A DNA stretch of 9,902 nt, taken from the NCBI GenBank assembly GCA_028865155.1, contig JAGWKW010000041.1:1-9902 (forward strand), in the 5' to 3' direction. Below the pieces are notes generated by a model. It was not told the DNA's origin. It saw only the letters and a program-made list of their open reading frames with translations, and did no database searches. Positions 5,388 through 9,902 of the stretch are shown piece after piece. Source of the DNA: Alphaproteobacteria bacterium. GTDB taxonomy: Bacteria; Pseudomonadota; Alphaproteobacteria; UBA9219. The translations under genes were made by a program, and so were the position numbers. Every line of letters begins with the position of its first letter. The stretch's first letter is position 1.

Positions 5388-6830
5388 ATGACCTATTCTC
5401 TCGTCTCGGCTTCGGTCGGCGCCACGGCAAGCGTGGCGACTTTCAACGTGGCCACGAGCCACCCGAAAAACGAAACCTCGTCGCAGGCCGTCAATATCGG
5501 CAACCTGTCGGAACAAGGCACCATCGTCAGCGTCAGCGATAAAGGCACAGCCGCGGGCAGCCCGGTTTCGACGACCTTCACCGCACAGGCCGGCGACCTG
5601 ACCTCGCTGTCGGAAAGTTTCGGCAATCTTGTCGACCAGGCTTCGACCCGCTTCCAGCTTTACGACAGCAGCGGCGCCGTTATCGCAGACAATCTGGGCA
5701 CGTCGCTGCAACAATACGAATATTCTTTATGGCTCGGAGGCGGCCTCAACCTTAATGAGGACACCTATACGGCGGTCGCCACGCCGCAAAGCGGAGTCGC
5801 GGCGGCAATATCGACGATGCAGAATCAGGGCACGAGCCTTCAGGTTTCGAGTTCGCTGACCGGCAGCGATACGTCGGAATATTATAATTTCTCGCTGTCG
5901 TCGGGAAACAATATCAAGATGGCGTTCGACGCCGGATCGCTTTCCTCCTCGACCCGAGTCCAGCTTTACGACGCCAACGGCAACCTTGTCGCCGACAGCC
6001 GCGGCAACGCCTACCAGAAAACCAATTTCAACGCGTTGACGTCCGGCACGGGATTGACGGCCTCGGCCGGCAATTACAGCGTCAAAGTCACCTATGCCGA
6101 CGGCGCCGACAACACGAAACCCGTTCCCTACAGCTTTCAGCTTTATTCGGGCTCGACCTACTCCGTCGTCTACAAAAACAAGGTGGCGGCACAGCCCTAC
6201 GACAATTCGTCGACGGGATCGGTAACAGCCGATCCCAAGGCGCTGCTTTATTCACGCACTTCTTATAACGTTATCGGATCGGGAGCGCTGGGCGCCGTCA
6301 ATATCGGCTGGCTGATGCAGGATAAATCGGCACTGGCGCTTTACAGCCAGCTTACCCCGGACGACAGTTCCGAGTTTTACAGCTTCACCCTGCAGAGCGG
6401 CAGCAATCTTAAATTCGGCTTCGACGCCAAAAATTCCCCGCAAAGTTCGGATCTGCGCGTCCAGCTCTACGACCGTACCGGCACCTATCTGTTTGCCGAC
6501 AGCCAGGGCACCCCCGCCCAGCGCGCGGCCTATACCGCGCTGACGACGCAAAACGGCCTGAGCGCCAAGCCGGGAACCTATGCGGTCAAAATCTCCTATG
6601 CGAACGGAGCCAAGACCGCGCCGAACCTGTACGGCTTCTATATCTATTCCGGCAACGCCTATTCGACGCTTTATAAAACCACGGCGTCGGCGCAAACCTA
6701 TGGCAATGCGATGCTGATCGGCACGGCGCCGACTCATTACTCGATGGCGAGCGCAACAGCGGCCTATCTGGCGACGGCGGCGAACGGCGGATCGGCGGAT
6801 GTTTTCGCCACGCTGGCGACGAAGGTATAA
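5388..6830 (+). CDS. Protein of unknown function with three PPC-like beta-rich repeats
   Basis: I do not recognise a named family. The 480 residues are rich in Ser, Thr, Ala, Gly, Asn and Tyr with no cysteine, typical of secreted or surface beta proteins. Three related modules are visible. They are anchored by RFQLYDSSGAVIAD (88-101), RVQLYDANGNLVAD (190-203) and RVQLYDRTGTYLFAD (357-371). Modules two and three also share SEYYNFSL/SEFYSFTL (163-170, 328-335) and ASAGNYSVKVTYADGA/AKPGTYAVKISYANGA (225-240, 392-407). Modules one and three share VNIG (36, 304). The pattern recalls pre-peptidase C-terminal (PPC) domains of exoproteins. There is no classical signal peptide: the N-terminus (MTYSLVSASVGATASVATF) lacks a charged region and hydrophobic core. 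Export by a non-Sec route, perhaps type I via the C-terminal 40 residues, is possible but unproven. GGAG at 5376-5379 fixes the start. No protease domain is attached. Confidence 0.8.
   Translation: MTYSLVSASVGATASVATFNVATSHPKNETSSQAVNIGNLSEQGTIVSVSDKGTAAGSPVSTTFTAQAGDLTSLSESFGNLVDQASTRFQLYDSSGAVIADNLGTSLQQYEYSLWLGGGLNLNEDTYTAVATPQSGVAAAISTMQNQGTSLQVSSSLTGSDTSEYYNFSLSSGNNIKMAFDAGSLSSSTRVQLYDANGNLVADSRGNAYQKTNFNALTSGTGLTASAGNYSVKVTYADGADNTKPVPYSFQLYSGSTYSVVYKNKVAAQPYDNSSTGSVTADPKALLYSRTSYNVIGSGALGAVNIGWLMQDKSALALYSQLTPDDSSEFYSFTLQSGSNLKFGFDAKNSPQSSDLRVQLYDRTGTYLFADSQGTPAQRAAYTALTTQNGLSAKPGTYAVKISYANGAKTAPNLYGFYIYSGNAYSTLYKTTASAQTYGNAMLIGTAPTHYSMASATAAYLATAANGGSADVFATLATKV
5493..6707 (+). repeat. 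Three protein-level tandem repeats in the PPC-like protein
   Basis: Repeat A covers about residues 36-134 (5493-5789), repeat B about 155-273 (5850-6206) and repeat C about 320-440 (6345-6707), or from 304 if the VNIG lead-in is counted. B and C align over nearly their full length (119 and 121 residues), while A keeps mainly the VNIG and QLYD parts. No long exact repeats were noticed at the DNA level, so the duplications look old. Confidence 0.7.
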
Positions 6831-6832
6831 CC

Positions 6833-6864
6833 GGAAACTTTCGCCGAAGGGGTTCCTAGCTTTT
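6833..6864. terminator. Candidate terminator between the convergent repeat-protein and EAL genes
   Basis: GGAA (6833-6836) pairs with TTCC (6853-6856), and CTTTC (6838-6842) pairs with GAAGG (6846-6850, one G-U) around a GCC loop, with a small internal loop between the stems. On the plus strand TAGCTTTT follows. It fills the 25-base gap between two convergent stop codons, which fits a shared terminator. Confidence 0.45.
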
Positions 6865-8046
6865 CCTGGAAGCCTTGTCGTCGATGAGCCAGCCCTGAAA
6901 ATACTTCACGCCCAAGTCGATGCCGGTCGTCAAGGCGCGTTCGTTGTCGCAGCGGAAAAAGACGAGCTTCTCGGGTGGCAGCTTTTCGAGCCCCTGGCGG
7001 ATGGCGCGGTCTTCAAGCTGCAAAGCGCGGTCGCGCGAAACGTTGATCTTGATCGTGTCGACCGGGAAAGCCGCCAGATCGACGTAGTTGACCATGTCCG
7101 GCGTGACGCTGTCGAGCGCGACGCGGAACCCTTCGCGCTTGAGCACGTCCATCGCGCCGAGCGTCAGCGAAAAATCCTGGAACAGGTCGCCGCGATGCAG
7201 TTCGAATCCGATCAATGGGCGGTGTTCGCGCGGCACCCGGCGGACGAATTGCGCGAATACGGAACCGACGATCGAGCTGACCGCGAGGTTGAGGTTCATC
7301 GCCTTGCCGCCGATAGTGTCATAGTTGGCAGTCAGCATCGCCAGCAGCCTTTGGTCGAGAAAGCCGCACAGAGCGAGGAAAAGATGCTCGGTCGAGACGA
7401 ATTCCAGCTTGGGGAAACGCTCGCGGTGCAGATCGCCGAAGCTGATGAAATACTCTTCGCCCGCGACCTGCCATTCCGTGCCGTGCCGCTGATAGATATT
7501 TTGCGTGCGCCCGTAATGGCGCAAGTCGATTTCCTCCAGAACCTGCTCGACGCGGTCGACGTTGCGCGCCGTCAGCTGGCCGCGCGCGGCTGCGGCTTCC
7601 TCTTCGACCGAGCCGACGGTGGCGGCAGCGCGCACGACCTCGACATAATGGTTGGTGCGCTCGCGCAACGCCGTGTAGTCGCGCGGCATGTGGTAGGTGA
7701 GGAGGAATTTGGACATGTCGTCCGGCTGTTCAGGCAGGATCGCGGCCACGATTTTCGCCGAAAGCGCTTCGGCGTCGGCGCCGCCTTCCCACGCAATGAA
7801 GACATCACCGTTCGACATTTCGGAGTAGGTTCCGCTCGACACGCGTGCGAATTCCTGCAGCTGTTTCTGCACGGCCTCGAGTGCATCATGGCTTTTGGCC
7901 AGATGCGGCACCGCGTTGAGGACGAAATTCAGGACAAGGCATGGCGTTCCGGTGCGTTGCATGCGTCGGACGCGCAGGATGAAATCCTGCTCGCGCACAA
8001 GATCGGATGGCATCGCCCTTTTATCTTCGAATTCCCAGACGCGCAT
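6856..8046 (-). CDS. Degenerate GGDEF-like/EAL protein, probably a non-catalytic c-di-GMP effector
   Basis: This 396-residue soluble protein has a C-terminal EAL fold (about 175-392) and an N-terminal region (about 32-125) that faintly recalls a degenerate GGDEF domain (LVLNF at 37-41, MSNGDVFIAW at 77-86). EAL landmarks can be followed but are eroded. The EAL site reads GEEYF (196-200), which may keep Glu198. The Asn site is MNLNL (250-254) and the ELTE site is FELH (281-284). The metal-binding LDDFG becomes LDSVT (310-314), so one aspartate is lost. VDTIKIN (329-335) keeps the lysine. The AEGVE site becomes FFRCDNE (363-369). The final motif is YFQGWLIDD (382-390). Phosphodiesterase activity is therefore unlikely; it may bind c-di-GMP or a protein. 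Residues 145-175 may form a linker helix. GAGGG (8051-8055) precedes the ATG. It lies 56 bases after trpF on the same strand and may be cotranscribed. Confidence 0.8.
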   Translation of the reverse strand: MRVWEFEDKRAMPSDLVREQDFILRVRRMQRTGTPCLVLNFVLNAVPHLAKSHDALEAVQKQLQEFARVSSGTYSEMSNGDVFIAWEGGADAEALSAKIVAAILPEQPDDMSKFLLTYHMPRDYTALRERTNHYVEVVRAAATVGSVEEEAAAARGQLTARNVDRVEQVLEEIDLRHYGRTQNIYQRHGTEWQVAGEEYFISFGDLHRERFPKLEFVSTEHLFLALCGFLDQRLLAMLTANYDTIGGKAMNLNLAVSSIVGSVFAQFVRRVPREHRPLIGFELHRGDLFQDFSLTLGAMDVLKREGFRVALDSVTPDMVNYVDLAAFPVDTIKINVSRDRALQLEDRAIRQGLEKLPPEKLVFFRCDNERALTTGIDLGVKYFQGWLIDDKASRKS

Positions 8047-8102
8047 AAAACCCTCATAAGGCGGGACTTTGCCGCCATTCTGTCATTGTCGCGCCGTTCC
8101 GG

Positions 8103-8753
8103 TTAATAAGAGGTTTCCAAGCCCCGCGCTTTGGCGAGAAATGCCTTGATTTTTGACGGGGATTTCCGCTTTTCGGCATCTTCGACGCCGGAAGAGACGT
8201 CGAGAATGCGTGCCCCCGACAGGGCCACAGCTTCGGCGATATTGCCTGCATCGAGGCCGCCCGCGAGCATCCACGGCTTCGAAAAACGCGCGCCTTCAAG
8301 CAAGCCCCAATCGAAAGCAATGCCGTTGCCGCCTTTCGGCCCGCCCGGCAGCGGCTTGGCATCGAACAGGAGCATGTCGGCGACGGACTCGTACCGGCGC
8401 GCCGCTTCGATATCCGGCAGCACGGCAATGCCGAGGGCTTTCATGACCGGAAGCCCGGTGAACTTTTTGACGGCCTCGACGCGCTCCGGCGTTTCGCTGC
8501 CGTGAAGCTGGATCATGTTCAGCCGCGCGTGGCGCAGAACGCGCACAAGTTCGTCGTCGGACGGGTCGACGAACAAACCGACGGACGTAATGGAGGTCGG
8601 GACTTGCGCGATCAATTCCGCCGCATGTTCGGGCATCACCGCGCGGCGCGAATCCTCGCAGAACACAAAACCGACGTAACGCGCACCGCCATCGATCGCG
8701 GCAGTCAACGCCGCTGCGTCGCGCAGGCCGCAGATTTTGACCTCGACGCTCAC
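8103..8753 (-). CDS. trpF: Phosphoribosylanthranilate isomerase
   Basis: TrpF converts N-(5-phosphoribosyl)anthranilate to CdRP, the third step of tryptophan synthesis, in the cytoplasm. The 216 residues form the expected TIM barrel. Motifs are VKICGL (5-10) with the catalytic base Cys8, YVGFVF (26-31), GLFVD (59-63), IQLHG (81-85), LLFDAK (128-133) with the catalytic acid Asp131, GGNG (141-144), LAGGL (163-167) and DVSSGVE (185-191) for phosphate binding. The start is GTG at 8753, and GTGA overlaps the pyrF stop by four bases, so translation is coupled. In many alphaproteobacteria trpB and trpA follow; here a degenerate EAL gene does. All key residues are intact. Confidence 0.95.
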   Translation of the reverse strand: MSVEVKICGLRDAAALTAAIDGGARYVGFVFCEDSRRAVMPEHAAELIAQVPTSITSVGLFVDPSDDELVRVLRHARLNMIQLHGSETPERVEAVKKFTGLPVMKALGIAVLPDIEAARRYESVADMLLFDAKPLPGGPKGGNGIAFDWGLLEGARFSKPWMLAGGLDAGNIAEAVALSGARILDVSSGVEDAEKRKSPSKIKAFLAKARGLETSY

Positions 8754-9439
8754 GCCAGTTCTTCGGCGATGCGGCGCGCCGCATCGGCCGGATTGGCTGC
8801 CTTGGTGATCGGGCGGCCGATGACAAGATAGCTCGCGCCCGCATCCTTCGCCTCATGCGGGGTCATGACACGTTTTTGATCGTTTGCTGCCGCCCATGCG
8901 GGCCTGATACCCGGAACCATCAGGATGAAATCGGGGTCAAGTTCGGCGCGCAATAGTGCGATTTCCTTGGGCGAGCAAATAACGCCGTCCATACCGCTGT
9001 CTTTGGCAAGTTTCGCCAGACGCACGACCTGCGCCGCCGCATCCGCACCCTGCCCCACGGCGGAAAGATCGTCGCCGTCGAGGCTGGTCAAAACCGTAAC
9101 GGCGAGCATTTTGGGCCGCGCCGTTCCCACCTGCGCCGCCGCATCGGCGGCTGCGCGCATCATCGCGGCGCCGCCCGATGCATGGATGGTCATGAAAGCA
9201 GGCTTGAGCGGCAACAGCGAGCCGACCGCACCCGCAACAGTGTTCGGAATGTCATGCAATTTGACGTCGAGAAAGATGGGCAGCCCGCGCGACGCTATTT
9301 CGCGATAGCCTTTCGCGCCATGCGCCATGAAAAATTCGAGGCCGAGCTTGAGGCCGCCGACCGTGCCGCGTAAATCGTCCGCCAGCCTGCCGGCGGCGTT
9401 GAGGTCGGGCGTATCGATGGCGCAAAAAACGGATGTCAT
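8750..9439 (-). CDS. pyrF: Orotidine 5'-phosphate decarboxylase
   Basis: PyrF decarboxylates OMP to UMP, the last step of de novo pyrimidine synthesis. The 229 residues match the bacterial type I family. Visible are AIDTPD (7-12, Asp9), KLGLEFF (31-37, Lys31), the catalytic FLDVKLHDIPNTV (56-68) giving the Asp58-Lys60-Asp63 charge network, TIHASGG (84-90), VPGIRP (175-180) and VIGRPIT (206-212) for phosphate binding. It is a complete, normal enzyme. Both ends overlap neighbours by four bases (ATGA with the lapA-like gene upstream, GTGA with trpF downstream), showing a tightly coupled operon. Confidence 0.96.
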   Translation of the reverse strand: MTSVFCAIDTPDLNAAGRLADDLRGTVGGLKLGLEFFMAHGAKGYREIASRGLPIFLDVKLHDIPNTVAGAVGSLLPLKPAFMTIHASGGAAMMRAAADAAAQVGTARPKMLAVTVLTSLDGDDLSAVGQGADAAAQVVRLAKLAKDSGMDGVICSPKEIALLRAELDPDFILMVPGIRPAWAAANDQKRVMTPHEAKDAGASYLVIGRPITKAANPADAARRIAEELA

Positions 9440-9744
9440 GCTTCACGGCTCCAGAATGATTTTTTTTGCGGCCGCTGCTGCGAAGCGGCCGCGCGCTGCA
9501 TGGCTTCGAGTTCCTTGCCCAGCCGCCGCGCCTTGAACCGGTGCGGCACGCTGCCGATCCAGCCCATCAGCCCGCCGGCGACAAGGCCGAGACCGAGCGG
9601 CGCCAGCCCGACCAGATAAAGTGGAACCTGCCATATCGTCTGCGACGGCCACAGGCCGACGGCGACGTCCTGCCGGTTCGGCAGGGCGAAGCTTAGCACC
9701 AGCGCGAGCACGAAAAGCAGGAAAAGGACGTACAGAAATCTCAT
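9436..9744 (-). CDS. lapA: LapA-domain (DUF1049) inner-membrane protein
   Basis: A 102-residue protein with two transmembrane helices (about 2-20 and 41-63) joined by a short loop containing PNRQDVAVGLWP (22-33), and a basic cytoplasmic tail (68-102) rich in Lys, Arg, Gln and Ala. This is the layout of LapA (YciS in Escherichia coli), which with LapB takes part in lipopolysaccharide assembly and LpxC control. In alphaproteobacteria a DUF1049 gene commonly precedes pyrF and trpF, as here. No lapB is visible in the window, so the exact role is inferred. The stop TGA overlaps the pyrF ATG. The start at 9744 is the only ATG that leaves a full first helix. The tail lacks any recognisable domain. 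Confidence 0.82.
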   Translation of the reverse strand: MRFLYVLFLLFVLALVLSFALPNRQDVAVGLWPSQTIWQVPLYLVGLAPLGLGLVAGGLMGWIGSVPHRFKARRLGKELEAMQRAAASQQRPQKKSFWSREA

Positions 9745-9756
9745 GCCGCCGAGTTT

Positions 9757-9792
9757 AGCGGTTTCTCCGCTTTTTCCAAGAGCGCAAAAAGC
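9757..9792. other. Overlapping inverted repeats between the aminotransferase and lapA-like genes
   Basis: AGCGG (9757-9761) and CCGCT (9767-9771) form a small hairpin that on the plus strand runs into TTTTT (9771-9775). GCTTTTT (9769-9775) also pairs with AAAAAGC (9786-9792) over a 10-base loop. The two folds exclude each other. On the minus strand, the direction of transcription here, no T run follows either stem, so termination after the aminotransferase is not clearly supported. The T tract would only act on plus-strand antisense transcripts. Confidence 0.35.
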
Positions 9793-9793
9793 C

Positions 9794-9902
9794 TTATGCC
9801 GCCTTCAACAGCCCGTCGCGGCGGAACATATCCTTGATGCCGCGAATGGCCTGACGCGTTCTGGCTTCGTTTTCGATCAGCGCGAAACGCACATGCGTAT
9901 CG
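9794..9902 (-). CDS. PLP-dependent aminotransferase (class I/II), C-terminal fragment
   Basis: Only the last 35 residues are inside the window; the gene continues past its right edge. The readable part includes DTHVRFALIENEARTRQAIRG followed by IKDMFRRDGLLKAA and a TAA at 9796-9794. The HVRFALIENE...RTRQA pattern is typical of the C-terminus of AlaC/aspartate-type aminotransferases in alphaproteobacteria. The stop lies 49 bases ahead of the lapA-like start on the same strand, so the two may be cotranscribed. The substrate cannot be told from this fragment. Confidence 0.7.
   Translation of the reverse strand, partial: DTHVRFALIENEARTRQAIRGIKDMFRRDGLLKAA

Noticed and set aside
6799..8106. 435-codon plus-strand open frame overlapping the EAL gene
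   Set aside because: It overlaps the end of the repeat-protein gene and mirrors the EAL gene codons. The Arg/Asp/Glu/Val-rich product has no recognisable domain, while the minus strand has EAL motifs.
9757..9775. Plus-strand intrinsic terminator (hairpin followed by T5)
   Set aside because: It looks correct in form but no plus-strand gene leads into it; the surrounding genes run on the minus strand. Kept only as an inverted repeat.

Overview
The window is about 60% GC, densely coded chromosomal DNA. It most resembles an alphaproteobacterium, probably a lineage related to Rhodospirillales or Micavibrio-like bacteria. That view rests on the lapA-pyrF-trpF order, the NrsF/DUF1109-linked ECF sigma factor, the alphaproteobacterial-style degenerate EAL protein, and the glycosyltransferase type. 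No rRNA, tRNA, CRISPR array, insertion sequence or phage gene was seen. No gene-free stretch exceeds 300 bases.

Layout. (1) 1-1840, plus strand: the 3' part of a family 4 glycosyltransferase, coupled by an ATGA overlap to a divergent acetylglutamate kinase (argB-like). (2) 1900-2190, minus strand: a small Met/Lys/Asp repeat protein of the pentapeptide MXKDX type. Its signal peptide appears to be split by a one-base frameshift. (3) 2300-3492, plus strand: an ECF sigma factor and its likely membrane anti-sigma factor NrsF (DUF1109), separated by two bases. (4) 3559-5223, plus strand: a DipZ-type fusion of a CcdA membrane domain, a thioredoxin domain and a C-terminal beta domain. (5) 5388-6830, plus strand: a protein of unknown function with three copies of a PPC-like beta-rich repeat. 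(6) 6856-9902, minus strand: a cluster that reads, in transcription order, aminotransferase C-terminus, lapA-like gene, pyrF, trpF, and a protein with degenerate GGDEF-like and EAL domains.

The most interesting part is 1900-5223. Three promoter-like sites share the form GTAAC-N16/17-CGTA. One lies upstream of the MXKDX gene (minus strand), one immediately upstream of the sigma gene (plus strand), and one upstream of dipZ (plus strand). This resembles the recognition sequence I recall for Caulobacter SigF, the NrsF-controlled sigma factor. The simplest reading is a compact, self-regulated envelope stress module: a cysteine-containing membrane anti-sigma factor senses metal or oxidant stress, and the released sigma factor induces itself, a Met-rich periplasmic protein and a thiol-disulfide reductant pathway. 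The sites and gene order are read from the sequence; the regulatory logic is inference.

The minus-strand cluster is mostly housekeeping metabolism (pyrimidine and tryptophan synthesis) with translational coupling by 4-base overlaps. A probably catalytically dead EAL protein sits where trpB/trpA would often be found.
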